From NCBI GenBank assembly GCA_026645575.1, contig JAPKMW010000037.1, positions 1-64,000 on the forward strand: DNA of 64,000 bases, given 5' to 3'. Positions 9,797 to 18,772 of the stretch are shown here, piece by piece. The stretch is from Caldilineaceae bacterium. Its GTDB lineage: Bacteria; Chloroflexota; Anaerolineae; Caldilineales; Caldilineaceae. Made by a program: the position numbers and the translations under genes. Within the stretch, counting starts at the first letter, position 1. Each line of letters begins with the position of its first letter. The notes beneath the pieces were generated by a model, which was not told the origin of the DNA, ran no database searches, and saw only the letters and a list, made by a program, of their open reading frames with translations.

Positions 9797-9866
9797 AACC
9801 GCAAAGGTGCGGAGAACGCAAAGAGTTTCTGTAAAACTCCTTTGCGTTCTCCGCACCTTTGCGGTT
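9797..9866. terminator. Long palindrome between convergent genes (CGCAAAG family)
   Basis: The arms at 9797-9828 and 9834-9866 pair over about 32 bases with a single unpaired G. The structure begins on the base after the recQ stop and ends 6 bases before the stop of the minus-strand gene. The arm contains the repeated unit ACGCAAAG, also seen at 16368-16468 and 20286-20325. Confidence 0.75.
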
Positions 9867-9871
9867 GATTG

Positions 9872-10423
9872 TTATTGAAAAGTACCCCAAATCTTCGGTG
9901 GCAACGCGACCTCGCCATCCGGGTCGAAGTCATGTAGACAGCCATCAAAGCGACTGAAGTCACCGTCGGCGAGATCGGCCTCGACTTTGGCGATACCCTC
10001 GCCACAGCCAATATCTTCATCAGGTAAGGGCCAAGTAACGGCGCCACTGCTGATTGTGCCGGAGGCCAAGGAGCCACGATCGGTCAGGCGCCATGTTCCG
10101 CCAGTAATGGTCACTGTGTTGCCGAAACCAGGGTCGCCGACATAGTTGACACGCACGGCGACGCGCCCTTTGCCCGTGTAGTCAACCCAGCCATCGGGGA
10201 CAGCGCCCGCACCGCCAAACCAGCCGTAGAAGCGCACATTGCACCGCCCATCCGCGCCATCAGGTTGGCAGGACAAGCCCGGAAAGGCTTCATAACCGGA
10301 GACATTGATGGCATCCGCATCGGCCAATGCACCGGCAGTGCTGAGTAGCAGAACGGCGCACACAACTACCAATCCGAACAGACGAACACCCCGTTTCGTT
10401 GGCAAAGCCCAAGTTGTTTCCAT
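9872..10423 (-). CDS. Secreted protein of unknown function
   Basis: 183 residues with a clear signal peptide: basic VRLFG, a hydrophobic core, and a cleavage region near AGALADA. The mature part has no family I recognise. It is acidic and Gly-rich, with four Cys that could form disulfides (SCQP, RCNV, IGCG, GCLH) and a WDLTG-free beta-rich composition suggesting a small beta-sandwich. The start at 10423 is chosen because GGGAGGA lies 6 bases upstream. A longer in-frame start at 10477 would put residues before the signal peptide. It ends convergently with recQ. Confidence 0.7.
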   Translation of the reverse strand: METTWALPTKRGVRLFGLVVVCAVLLLSTAGALADADAINVSGYEAFPGLSCQPDGADGRCNVRFYGWFGGAGAVPDGWVDYTGKGRVAVRVNYVGDPGFGNTVTITGGTWRLTDRGSLASGTISSGAVTWPLPDEDIGCGEGIAKVEADLADGDFSRFDGCLHDFDPDGEVALPPKIWGTFQ

Positions 10424-10482
10424 TCCATCCTCCCATCGTACAAATCGTGCAATGATTATAGCATGGAAGGTTGGCATTGGCC

Positions 10483-11868
10483 CTAGCGACCGGTCGCCGG
10501 CTGGACAAATTGGTAACCGCGGCCGTGTACCACGCGGATATAACGATCTTTTTCTGCTTTCTCCTTATCGCCAATCTTTTCACGCAGCCGCTTGATGAGT
10601 TGGGTCAAGCGTTCGGTGCCGGCACTATTGGTCTCGTCGGGCCACAAATAGTCGTCCAGATCCTCTTTTGTGCAGACCTTCTCACCGGCATGGCGCCAGA
10701 GGTACTCCAACAAGCGATACTCCAAGGCAGTCAGGTCGCTCGCCAGACGGACGCCATCCTGATAGACGGCACCATCGCGGATAACGATGCCATCCGCCGC
10801 CGGCGCGTGGAGATGGCGAATGTAGTCGGCAAAGGCAGGGGCAAAGATGGCAGGGGCGCCTTCGGGGGTGGGGACAAGCCAGCCCATCTGTTGGAGATAG
10901 TGCGTTTCGGTTTTGCGCAGGCGGGCTTTGCTGCCCTGGGCGGCCACTAGACGGAGGACGGCCTGTTCTTCCACCGTACAACTCTGCCAAATCTCTTGAC
11001 AGTTGCGTTGGAAGGCGGGCAACGCCAGCAGCTTGTTTTGCAGTTGCATAGCATTGTCCCGTTCCGACAATTCGCCACTGGCTAACGCCGAATAGGCCAC
11101 CTTCAAAAACGCCGGTAAGCCGCCACAGAGTTCAAAGAGCAAGTGTAACGCCGCTTCGGGCAACGCTTTGCGGTAGCGCGTCTCGACCTGCTGCGCCACC
11201 CACCGGCCATCACGCGCATTCATGGGGCCAACCCAACAGGTGTGCATCACCATGATTTCATGAAATTCGTCAAACTCGGCGGGATTGCGCAGGCGTTCCA
11301 GCGGACAGCGGGTGAAGGCCACGTAGGAGAGGCGATCTTTGAACTGGTCGCGCAGATTGCGTAGACTATTGAGCGTCGCCGCCTCTAGCCGGAGACAGCC
11401 CTCATCAAAGCGATCCAGCAGCCAGACGACCTGCTTGCCGGCCCCATGAATCAGCAGTTGATGCGCCCGTTGGAGCGCCAGATAGAGTGCTAGAATGTCT
11501 TCCTGGTTGGTCACGCGTTGGAGAATGGCCGTCATACGCTGGCTCAAGTCAGGGTCGGACGCCATTGCCTCTTCCAGCGTAAAGAGCAAGCTGCGGTAGA
11601 AATTGGCCGTGGTAATCACCGGCAAGCCATTCAAATCTAGCGTGAGAAAGCAATAGTTGTCGAGGGTTTCGGGCAGATGTTCGCCCGTGACATCGGTGCG
11701 GACAGCCAGGTAGCCGGCAATGTTTGATTTGCCCGTGCCACTGCCGCCAATGACGACACCACTTTCACCCAGCGTGATCCAGCGGAGGATTTCCGCCACG
11801 GCTTCGGCGCGATAGGTGGCAGGGAAGAGGGTCCATTTGTTGTTGGCAAGCGATGGCATAGCCGTCAT
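10483..11868 (-). CDS. STAND/AAA-type ATPase with C-terminal OmpR/PhoB winged helix
   Basis: 461 residues. A P-loop GGSGTGKS lies at 41-48 and a Walker B-like VVWLLDRFDEG near 160, followed by a helical region. The last 100 residues form a winged helix of the trans_reg_C type, with the recognition segment ALEYRLLEYLWRHAGE and the terminal wing HGRGYQF. This resembles an NTP-switched transcription regulator without a receiver domain. It is transcribed divergently from the receptor-kinase gene at 12151, which makes it a candidate regulator of that gene. Start 11868 has AAAGGAA upstream. ATGs at 11922 and 11859 are alternatives. Confidence 0.8.
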   Translation of the reverse strand: MTAMPSLANNKWTLFPATYRAEAVAEILRWITLGESGVVIGGSGTGKSNIAGYLAVRTDVTGEHLPETLDNYCFLTLDLNGLPVITTANFYRSLLFTLEEAMASDPDLSQRMTAILQRVTNQEDILALYLALQRAHQLLIHGAGKQVVWLLDRFDEGCLRLEAATLNSLRNLRDQFKDRLSYVAFTRCPLERLRNPAEFDEFHEIMVMHTCWVGPMNARDGRWVAQQVETRYRKALPEAALHLLFELCGGLPAFLKVAYSALASGELSERDNAMQLQNKLLALPAFQRNCQEIWQSCTVEEQAVLRLVAAQGSKARLRKTETHYLQQMGWLVPTPEGAPAIFAPAFADYIRHLHAPAADGIVIRDGAVYQDGVRLASDLTALEYRLLEYLWRHAGEKVCTKEDLDDYLWPDETNSAGTERLTQLIKRLREKIGDKEKAEKDRYIRVVHGRGYQFVQPATGR

Positions 11869-12005
11869 GAGTTTAAATTCCTTTAACACTTTTGCGTTAT
11901 GGTTTATAACGATTGTAATCAATTTAAAGATATAGTAAAATTGACGGGAGCAAGCATTGAATCATTCTTCAACGGGCAGTCTACCCGATGTGTGAAAATG
12001 ATCTG

Positions 12006-12052
12006 TGACATTTTCGGGTTAACCTACTGACAAAATTGCCACGTTTCTGACA
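12006..12052. promoter_or_regulatory. Three TGACA boxes in a divergent promoter region
   Basis: TGACA occurs at 12006-12010, 12028-12032 and 12048-12052, spaced 22 and 20 bases, about two helical turns apart. Direct repeats on one face of the helix are typical sites for OmpR/PhoB-type winged helices, and the gene to the left encodes one. The link is inference. Confidence 0.3.
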
Positions 12053-12100
12053 AAGTGTAGAGGTTTTTAGAGCTTTCTTGTAGATCATGACGTGGCATTT

Positions 12101-12121
12101 GCTGTATACTTAGCATACAGC
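12101..12121 (+). promoter_or_regulatory. Operator-like palindrome over a -10 box
   Basis: GCTGTAT at 12101-12107 and ATACAGC at 12115-12121 are exact complements around 7 bases. The sequence TATACT at 12105-12110 could be the -10 element of the 12151 gene, and a weak TTGTAG lies 21 bases upstream of it. A dyad overlapping -10 suits a repressor site. Confidence 0.35.
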
Positions 12122-12150
12122 AACCTACTCTATGCAGCCGAGGATCGTTT

Positions 12151-15100
12151 ATGCGTCAATTTCCCTTACCGCCGCGTCATGAAGAGCTACTCCATAAAAC
12201 CTTTGGTCAAGACCAATGGCGCGAAGATAAAAAGCTGGCCGGCTTTAGCGGCGCCAGCGTTTATCAGATTATTTATCGCAATAACCCAGTTGTTGTCAAA
12301 ATTGCGTCGCCGGCAGTCATTCAACGGGAGCAGGCCGGTTATCATGACTTTGTTTTGGATAATCTGCACCATCACGCGCCCAAATTGGGGGGCTATTACG
12401 AAAGTGATGATCAGCAAGAGGCCATTCTCCGTTACACCTATGCCGGTAGTGTCGCACGTTCCCAGACGCTCTTTGAATTTTTAGAACGCCCGAACCAGAA
12501 GGTGGTACAAGAAGTGCGCACCATGCTGGAGAAGATGTTTACACTCAACCAGAGCGATCACCCCAAATCGTGGTGGGAACGGGCGGAACGGAAAAGCATT
12601 CGCAGCGCCGAGTATTATGATCGCTGGTTGCCTGTGCAATTAGTGCTGGAGCAGATCCCGGCAGCCGTGGAGAGCGCCACGCTCCTCCACGCCCAACGGC
12701 TTTCCTTGACCGACATTGCCGCCTTGACGGCTGGCGACATTGTGCTGTTACAGGATTTTCAGGTGGAAAAACAAGAAGGCGGCGTTGTAACGTTGTATGC
12801 CGGTCGGTCCCAAGCGCCCTCCTTGCGGGTCAAGGTGCGCGGCATCCAGGGCGACCAAGGGGAGGCCGTCCCGGCGCTTTATGCAGTGGTCAAAGAGACG
12901 CGTGCGATGCTTTTGGAAGACCATGCGGAAGAAGCGGTAGGCGCTTTTGCCATGCACGCGCCCTATTTTACCGTCGAGGGGCATGAGTATCACAATCCGT
13001 TTTATTATCTGGATGAGTTGCTCAACACCCGTTACGAAGCCTATCTTGCCACCATTCACGGCGATTTTAATTTACGCAATATCTTGCTGGAAGAGAAGAG
13101 CCAGCCCGGCGCAAACGCGCTTGTTCGATGGTTCACCAACTTTTTAGGGCAAAAAAGTTATGACTGGTGGCTGATCGATTTTGCTTCTGCGCAAACGGGG
13201 CCGGTCTTGCTTGATCTGCAATGGCTGGAAGCGCAAGTGATCAACTGGTTGTTGGTGCCGGCGCTCCAACGCGCCGGGCAAGGGCCGCAGACATTGGCGC
13301 AGGTGTTAGAAGGGTTACAACGGCGACGCCCCCTTTATTTTCAGTATTTTCAGTTGCGGACAGGGGAGTTACACGCTATTTATGCGCTCCTACAAGAAAT
13401 TCGACGCCTGGCCGAGGGCTACCTGGCAGAACCGGCATACAACCCGGATCGGTGGCAGGAATATTATCGCGGCTTGACGCTGGCGCTGGCAGCCACGTTG
13501 AAACAGGAGGCGTTGAGCAATGAATTGGGCCAGCAGGCCAAGAAGTTTGCGCTGGTTGCCGCCGCCACGACGGTGCGCTGGGCCGGGGTCAAATTAGCGA
13601 CGCCAGTCCGTCAACGCTGGCAACCGCCCTCTGGGCGTTGGTTGGTAGCCATATTGGTTAGTCTGCTGGCGGTGGCCGTGATTTATGGCGCTACCCAATT
13701 TCTGCCGGGCAATCCTACTGAGCCGCCAGTCACCTTGACGTTAACCCTGCCTCTCATAACCCCGCTGCCCGCAACCCCAACGCCAACCAGTGCGCCGGCT
13801 GTCGCTGCCGTTCCCACAGAATCGGTCAGTATCTTGGAGCGAGTCAAAGCGCGTGGGCATCTGCGCTGTGGCGTCAATGGCGATTTACCCCTCTTTGGCT
13901 GGGACCCGGTCACGCCGAAGCATCGCAGTTGGAAAGCAGAAACACCTGAGGATGTTGACAGCTACGACAACGCCGAAGGCTTTGACGCTGATTTCTGTCG
14001 CGTTGTGGCCACGGCCATTTTTGGCGATTATGTGGGCCGTGTCAAATTTATCAATGTCGGTCCCAAAGAACGTTTTCAAGCCCTTACCCAACAAGTGATC
14101 GATGTCCTCTCGCGCAACACCACCTGGACGCCGGATCGTGATGGCGGCTTGGGGGTCGATTTTACAGCCGTTACCTTTTACACCAAACAAAAACTTTTGG
14201 TTAAGAAGGATACATTTCAACAGTGGGAGGAATTAGCCGAACAAAGGATTTGCGTTTTACCGGCGACCACCACGCTAGCCAATTTAGAGAGTTTACGCCC
14301 CAAAATGGGCTGGGTTGCGGTTACCCAAGATCGCGATGGCAGTTTTGCCAACAATCAACAAGTCTTTGATGCGTTTAAAGCCGATTATTGCAAGGCCTTT
14401 ACCAGCGATGGCGATCAACTGATTGCCTTTACCAGCCAACCCAAGAGCGGTGAAGATCGGCTCTATTTCTCACCCGCGGAATACGAGATTTTGGAGATTA
14501 CGGACGATGCCATTCCCGATGAACCACGTGCGCTGGTCGTAGCGGCGAATGATAGTCACTGGCGCAAAGTGGTCAGCTATGCGGTCTGGGCAACCATCTA
14601 TGCGGAAGAATTGGGCATCACACAGCGTAATGTAGAGACCTATCTGCAATCATCGGAACTGCGATTTAAGGAATTTTTAGGCGTACCCGATGAACTCATC
14701 CCGCCAGGTGGGCAAATTGGCGAAGCACTTAATTTACCGGCAGAATTTGCCCGCAATATTATCGCCCGGCTGGGCAACTATGGCGAAATTTATACACGTC
14801 ATCTCCAGCAGTATATTCCCAATCGTGGCGCCAATCAAAGCTGGAAGCTTAACCGGGCCGGACGCCTCTTTACCCCACCTTTTGTGTTGGCTCAACTGGC
14901 CCCCCCCGCACCGGCGCCACCGCTCGATAAGACGTCCACACCGGTACCGCGCCCACTCACCATCGGCGTTGCCATCGATTTGCAGGACAAAGAATCCCTC
15001 TTGGGCGATAATCAGGAAAAAGCGGCCAAGGTGGCAGTAGAGTTGTATCACAATGCGGTGCCTGGCGTAGAAATTCAGCTTGAGATCAAAAATACCAATA

Positions 15101-16140
15101 GCTCAACCGAGGGCGCCGTCAGTGCGGTCAATACGCTCATCGCCAAAGATGTCCTCTTTATCATTGGCCCCACCCTTTCCAGTCAGGCGAAAATTGTTGA
15201 TCCGATTGCGAACGCAAACAAAATCCCCATCATCGGGCCGTCAAATACGGCCAAAGGGATTGCGCAACTGGGCTGCTATGTGTCGCGTATCTCGGCCCCG
15301 GTCACGCAGCTTGATCCGCTTGCCGTGACGAAAGCCTATCTTGAATACCCTGGCATTCGCAACGTGGCCGTAGCCTATTTACAAGGCAACGCCTTCACTG
15401 AAGATGAAGCGCAAGTTTTTATGGCGGAGGCAACCAGAACCGACTTAGATCGCAACTGGAATCTCGTCGTTACCCAACCCTATACGCGCGGCGCCGAGAT
15501 CGATTTTACCAGTCAGGCCGAGACGCTACTACAAGCCCAACCCGACCTGGTGATGGTAGCCGGGTTAACCAAAGATGGCGGGCTGTTGGTCAAAAAACTG
15601 CGCGAACAAGGTTATACGGGCGTGATCATTGGCGGCAATGGGTTTAACACTACCGGCATTTTCAATGTGTGCCAAGGCGCCTGTAACAACATCATTCTGG
15701 CCCAAGCCTACGACAGCCGGCCCAACCGGATGACCGGCGTCAACCGCCAATTTATCCAAACCTATGAACAGGCTTATCAAAGTGTGCCGTCGCCCATTGC
15801 AGCGCAGATGTTCACGGCCATTCAGGTCAGTGTGGAAGCGCTCAATCGCATTGCGGCGCGCACGCAAGATGGTCTGACAACTATGCCCTTGCCTGCCCTA
15901 CGGGACGAACTGAACAAAGAACTTTTGGCTGGCGAACCCTTCCCAGAGACGCCGCTTGGTGAAATTGACTTTGCTGCCGATGGCGAAGTCATTCAACAGG
16001 AGTTTTATGTAGCCCGCATTGAGATTGATGCCAACGGTGAGCATGGAAAATTTGTAACTTTTACGGAAGGCCCCAATGAGGCTGTAGACATACTACGGGC
16101 AACACCCTCCGATTGTCCGGATGGGTATTTGCCCCAATAA
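12151..16140 (+). CDS. Membrane receptor-like protein: APH-type kinase, TM, AapJ-like and LivJ-like ectodomains
   Basis: 1329 residues. Residues 1-440 resemble aminoglycoside/choline kinases: VVVKIAS with Lys50, the catalytic loop HGDFNLRN at 303-310 (Asp305, Asn310) and WLIDFASAQTG with Asp343. An inserted beta-rich segment lies at about 190-240. One membrane segment (about 496-515) follows, then a Pro/Thr linker. Residues 561-847 match general L-amino-acid-binding proteins of the AapJ/BztA type (ILERVKARGHLRCGVNG, DVLSRNTTWT). Residues 935-1300 match LivJ-type type-I binding proteins (FIIGPTLSSQAK). The expected topology puts the kinase in the cytosol and both binding domains outside. The family logic suggests ligand-controlled phosphorylation. 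No partner is proven. GAGG lies about 10 bases before ATG. Confidence 0.85.
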   Translation: MRQFPLPPRHEELLHKTFGQDQWREDKKLAGFSGASVYQIIYRNNPVVVKIASPAVIQREQAGYHDFVLDNLHHHAPKLGGYYESDDQQEAILRYTYAGSVARSQTLFEFLERPNQKVVQEVRTMLEKMFTLNQSDHPKSWWERAERKSIRSAEYYDRWLPVQLVLEQIPAAVESATLLHAQRLSLTDIAALTAGDIVLLQDFQVEKQEGGVVTLYAGRSQAPSLRVKVRGIQGDQGEAVPALYAVVKETRAMLLEDHAEEAVGAFAMHAPYFTVEGHEYHNPFYYLDELLNTRYEAYLATIHGDFNLRNILLEEKSQPGANALVRWFTNFLGQKSYDWWLIDFASAQTGPVLLDLQWLEAQVINWLLVPALQRAGQGPQTLAQVLEGLQRRRPLYFQYFQLRTGELHAIYALLQEIRRLAEGYLAEPAYNPDRWQEYYRGLTLALAATLKQEALSNELGQQAKKFALVAAATTVRWAGVKLATPVRQRWQPPSGRWLVAILVSLLAVAVIYGATQFLPGNPTEPPVTLTLTLPLITPLPATPTPTSAPAVAAVPTESVSILERVKARGHLRCGVNGDLPLFGWDPVTPKHRSWKAETPEDVDSYDNAEGFDADFCRVVATAIFGDYVGRVKFINVGPKERFQALTQQVIDVLSRNTTWTPDRDGGLGVDFTAVTFYTKQKLLVKKDTFQQWEELAEQRICVLPATTTLANLESLRPKMGWVAVTQDRDGSFANNQQVFDAFKADYCKAFTSDGDQLIAFTSQPKSGEDRLYFSPAEYEILEITDDAIPDEPRALVVAANDSHWRKVVSYAVWATIYAEELGITQRNVETYLQSSELRFKEFLGVPDELIPPGGQIGEALNLPAEFARNIIARLGNYGEIYTRHLQQYIPNRGANQSWKLNRAGRLFTPPFVLAQLAPPAPAPPLDKTSTPVPRPLTIGVAIDLQDKESLLGDNQEKAAKVAVELYHNAVPGVEIQLEIKNTNSSTEGAVSAVNTLIAKDVLFIIGPTLSSQAKIVDPIANANKIPIIGPSNTAKGIAQLGCYVSRISAPVTQLDPLAVTKAYLEYPGIRNVAVAYLQGNAFTEDEAQVFMAEATRTDLDRNWNLVVTQPYTRGAEIDFTSQAETLLQAQPDLVMVAGLTKDGGLLVKKLREQGYTGVIIGGNGFNTTGIFNVCQGACNNIILAQAYDSRPNRMTGVNRQFIQTYEQAYQSVPSPIAAQMFTAIQVSVEALNRIAARTQDGLTTMPLPALRDELNKELLAGEPFPETPLGEIDFAADGEVIQQEFYVARIEIDANGEHGKFVTFTEGPNEAVDILRATPSDCPDGYLPQ

Positions 16141-16184
16141 GTAGATATAGACAGTAAGAGTGGCGTAGTGGCTGGCCTACTGTC

Positions 16185-16983
16185 TTACTGGTTGAGCGAG
16201 GTAAGCCAGGGGAGTTCATCCAAGCTGGTAGCGGTTAGCGCCCGGTTCAAGCAACGGTCAAATTGTTCGACATCGGTGATCTGTTCAATCTGGCGCGCTA
16301 CTTCAGGTGGGATCTCACCCAATCGCGGTGATTATTTTCAGAACAGGTCACATGCCTTGACGGCACCGAAAACGATGAAAATTTCACCGCCAAGCACACG
16401 AAGAGCGCAAAGGGGCGCTTAAGGTTTTCCTTCGCGCGCTTGGCGCCCTTCGCGGTGGTTATTTTCACATCAGGGTTAACCATTCTTTGATCCCTGCCGG
16501 GGTTTATGCATTGACATTCCGTGGCGCCAACACAATCAATCGGTGCGGATAGGGTGAAAAGCGTTGTCCTAATTCGGTGAGAAAACTCATATCTTGCACG
16601 GCATGGCTGAATTCGATGCTTTTATCATCGGGCTGGCTGGTCAACACGACAATGGTGTAGACCGCCCGACTAAAGCGGTAGCCCTGATAGGTGCGCGCTT
16701 GTTCCACCAGACCAATTAAATGGTAGTAGAGAAAGCGGTCAAAAAAGTCTTGTTGTTTGATGTGCTGCACTTCCACAATGGTGCGGTGGGTCGTATCTTC
16801 GGCAAAGAGATCATATTTGATGCGAACATAGCCCACACTCTCCGGATATTCATACTCAGTTTTTACCTCGTCAATATCCAATTCGATGCCCAGCAGATCA
16901 TAGACAAACTGCTTAAAGACGACCAGGTTACTAAAGACCCGCGTGAAGGTAACGCCATATTTGAGCGGAATCACTTCGACCAT
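16185..16983 (-). pseudogene. Decayed Rpn-like PD-(D/E)XK nuclease/transposase gene
   Basis: The first 159 codons (16983 down to 16504) encode the N-terminal nuclease part of the Rpn family, with YDLFAEDTT and IVEVQHIKQQDFFDR supplying the catalytic Asp and Glu-x-Gln-like residues. The frame then meets TAA at 16504-16506, but the following codons still read TPAGIKEWLTLM, a normal continuation. A palindromic repeat of about 100 bases interrupts next. Downstream, the codons for LGEIPPEVARQIEQITDVEQ and TATSLDELPWL, a typical C-terminal tail of this family, run to a stop at 16185-16187. The gene has therefore acquired a nonsense codon and an insertion. A truncated active nuclease is possible but less likely. 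Confidence 0.7.
16368..16468. repeat. Imperfect palindrome inserted in the Rpn-like gene
   Basis: The left part (TTTCACCGCCAAGC, GCGCAAAGG) and right part (CCTTCGCGCGCTTGGCG, CGCGGTGGTTATTTTC) are partly complementary around a short centre. The short sequence CGCGGTGATTATTTTCA at 16322-16338 resembles the right edge at 16454-16470, as if a direct repeat flanks the insertion. It belongs with the CGCAAAG family at 9797-9866. Confidence 0.5.
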
Positions 16984-17327
16984 ATCGGCTGCTCCTATCT
17001 CATCGTTGTATACGACTTGCTTGACGATGATAGGCTAATTATAGCAGGTTGGCGCAGTTTTGTGTAACTCCCAAGCCGCTCACGGATAGGAGATCGAAAT
17101 TACAATTTTGTTAGAAACGAAGCGGAAATTCACCCAATTTTATCAGAGCGTTATCATGTAACTTACCCTTTCCACCCCTATACTTACGTTATGCGCAGCT
17201 TATGTCACCAGACAAGCGCAATCATCCCGCTCGTTAAGGAATGCTGCAGCGCCTGGCGGCTACTGGGTAGTCACCGGGTGGAATTCCACAACTTGATGAG
17301 CCTTCATACCCCAGAAGGAGCAGAAAG
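16984..17327. other. Intergenic region without a recognised gene
   Basis: A bulged inverted repeat lies at 16994-17006 and 17024-17034 (CCTATCTCATCGT with ACGATGATAGG), just 5' of the Rpn-like gene. The rest is AT-richer than its surroundings. A TATACTTACG at about 17180 could be a -10 region for the small lipoprotein at 17328, without a convincing -35. Confidence 0.4.
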
Positions 17328-17435
17328 ATGCGAGCGATCCGAACGTTATACATTAAATTATTTCCCTTATTGGTTTTGTTGAGCATGGTGGCTTGTAGCG
17401 CACCGGATTTGCCAGGGAGTGGCACCGGGCGCTGA
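17328..17435 (+). CDS. Very small lipoprotein-like peptide
   Basis: A 35-codon gene: a basic N-terminus (MRAIRTLYIK), a hydrophobic stretch of about 12 residues, then SMVACSAPD with a Cys at residue 23 in lipobox-like context, and a 12-residue tail rich in Gly and Ser. AAGGAG lies 8 bases before the ATG. The design resembles entericidin-type micro-lipoproteins, though the -3 residue (Met) is not canonical. No homolog is claimed. A 17-bp palindrome follows the stop. Confidence 0.5.
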   Translation: MRAIRTLYIKLFPLLVLLSMVACSAPDLPGSGTGR

Positions 17436-17452
17436 GGTGAGACAGGAAGACA

Positions 17453-17509
17453 GAGGACAGAGGTCAGAGTTGGAATGATTCTGTCTTCTGTCCTCTGACC
17501 TCTGTCCTC
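17453..17509. terminator. 17-bp palindrome between converging genes
   Basis: GAGGACAGAGGTCAGAG at 17453-17469 pairs exactly with 17493-17509. The arm is two 7-base units, GAGGACA and GAGGTCA, plus GAG. It lies between the small lipoprotein stop and the stop codon of the TPR gene, and probably terminates both. Confidence 0.6.
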
Positions 17510-18772
17510 CTACTCTGGCGGCGGCAGTGTTTGTAGCATCCGTGTAATCAACGCCTGATAATGCGCTGCATCCGGCCAGGTGGATAGCTGATCGAGGAGG
17601 TTTTGCGCCTGTGTCAATGTCTGGCGCGCCAGGGCAAACTGTTCCCACGCCAGCTGGACTGTCGCCAACTCGGTCAAGCCATTGACCTGACGCGCCTGAT
17701 CGCCGAGGTGCTGTGCGTAGGCCAAGCTCTTGTGCAGGGCGTCAACGGCTTGCGGCCATTGCCGAAGCAGGCGGTAGGCAATGCCATAATTGGTGTAGAG
17801 CATCGCCAGATGATAGGTGTCCTGCAGGGGCAGCAAGATCTGTTCCGCTTGCGCCAACCAGGCCAACGCCTGGTCCGCCTCTGTCAACCCGGCATAGAGG
17901 CCACCTAAACCAACACAGGTGATGGCCTGTTGAAAGCGATCTTGGCCCGCTGCGTAACAGGCAATGGCGCGTTCGTAACAGCCAATGGCCACGGCAGTTT
18001 CACCCTGACGCCAACGAATGCGCGCCAGGCCACGCCAGCCACTAGCAGCAAAAATCGGTTGTTCGTGCGCCAGCCAAAGGGCAATCGCCTGTTCAGTTAC
18101 GGTAGCAGCGGCGACCAACCGCTGCTCTTCAAAGAAAACATCGCCCAGTACCGCATAACCGGGGGCGCGCAGTGGGTCATCCATCGGCAACAGGTCATGG
18201 GCTTGTTGGATCAACGCCTTGGCTTGGGGCAGTCGATGATGCATCTGCATAAGATAGGCCAGTTCCGTCAACACGCTGGCACACAAACGCAGTTCACCTA
18301 CAGCAGCAGCCAGAGTCCGGCTTTGGATGAAATAACGCTCGGCGGCCGGCAGATCCCCCAGACGCCGCGACATCACCCCCAGCGTACAGGTAAAATGGGC
18401 CGCCGTTATCCGATCATGGAAGCGGTGACAAAGGGGCAAGGCCAGGGTTACACAGGCCAGCCACCGACGCTGTTCTACCAAACGTTCCATAAAGGGTGAC
18501 AGGTGTAAGAGCAACTCGCGCAGCAGGGGCCAGGCGTCATCAAAGCGCAAGGCAAAGTCGAGTAGATGCAACGCTTGCGTTTGCACTGTCTCCGTCAGGA
18601 TGTCACCAGAGCGGCGCACTTGGTCGAGCAGCAGTTGTAGACTGCGGAGAAGATAGCGCCGAAAGACGTGCGGATAGTCGCCTGGCGTTGGGGCAACAGG
18701 CGATGAGGCGACAGTGGCTGGCGCGCCAGTCGGTAGCGCGCCAGCAGTACCAATTCTTGAGGTTACGACCAC
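17510..18772 (-). CDS. TPR-repeat protein, partner half of a STAND pair
   Basis: 420 residues made of helical pairs with TPR consensus spacing, e.g. FTCTLGVMSRRLGDLPAAER, ALWLAHEQPIFAASGWRGLA and YTNYGIAYRLLRQWPQAVDA. It looks like the sensor or superstructure-forming half of an NB-ARC/STAND protein. The start is GTG at 18772, inside the last codons of the upstream STAND gene (10-base overlap, different frame), so translation is probably coupled. The 35-residue N-terminus is low-complexity (Ala/Pro/Thr), like an interdomain linker. This suggests that the two genes derive from one long protein of about 900 residues. Confidence 0.75.
   Translation of the reverse strand: MVVTSRIGTAGALPTGAPATVASSPVAPTPGDYPHVFRRYLLRSLQLLLDQVRRSGDILTETVQTQALHLLDFALRFDDAWPLLRELLLHLSPFMERLVEQRRWLACVTLALPLCHRFHDRITAAHFTCTLGVMSRRLGDLPAAERYFIQSRTLAAAVGELRLCASVLTELAYLMQMHHRLPQAKALIQQAHDLLPMDDPLRAPGYAVLGDVFFEEQRLVAAATVTEQAIALWLAHEQPIFAASGWRGLARIRWRQGETAVAIGCYERAIACYAAGQDRFQQAITCVGLGGLYAGLTEADQALAWLAQAEQILLPLQDTYHLAMLYTNYGIAYRLLRQWPQAVDALHKSLAYAQHLGDQARQVNGLTELATVQLAWEQFALARQTLTQAQNLLDQLSTWPDAAHYQALITRMLQTLPPPE

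Noticed and set aside
16168..16422. 84-codon plus-strand frame after the receptor-kinase gene
   Set aside because: The opposite strand encodes the recognisable C-terminal tail of an Rpn-like protein, so this frame is its antisense shadow.
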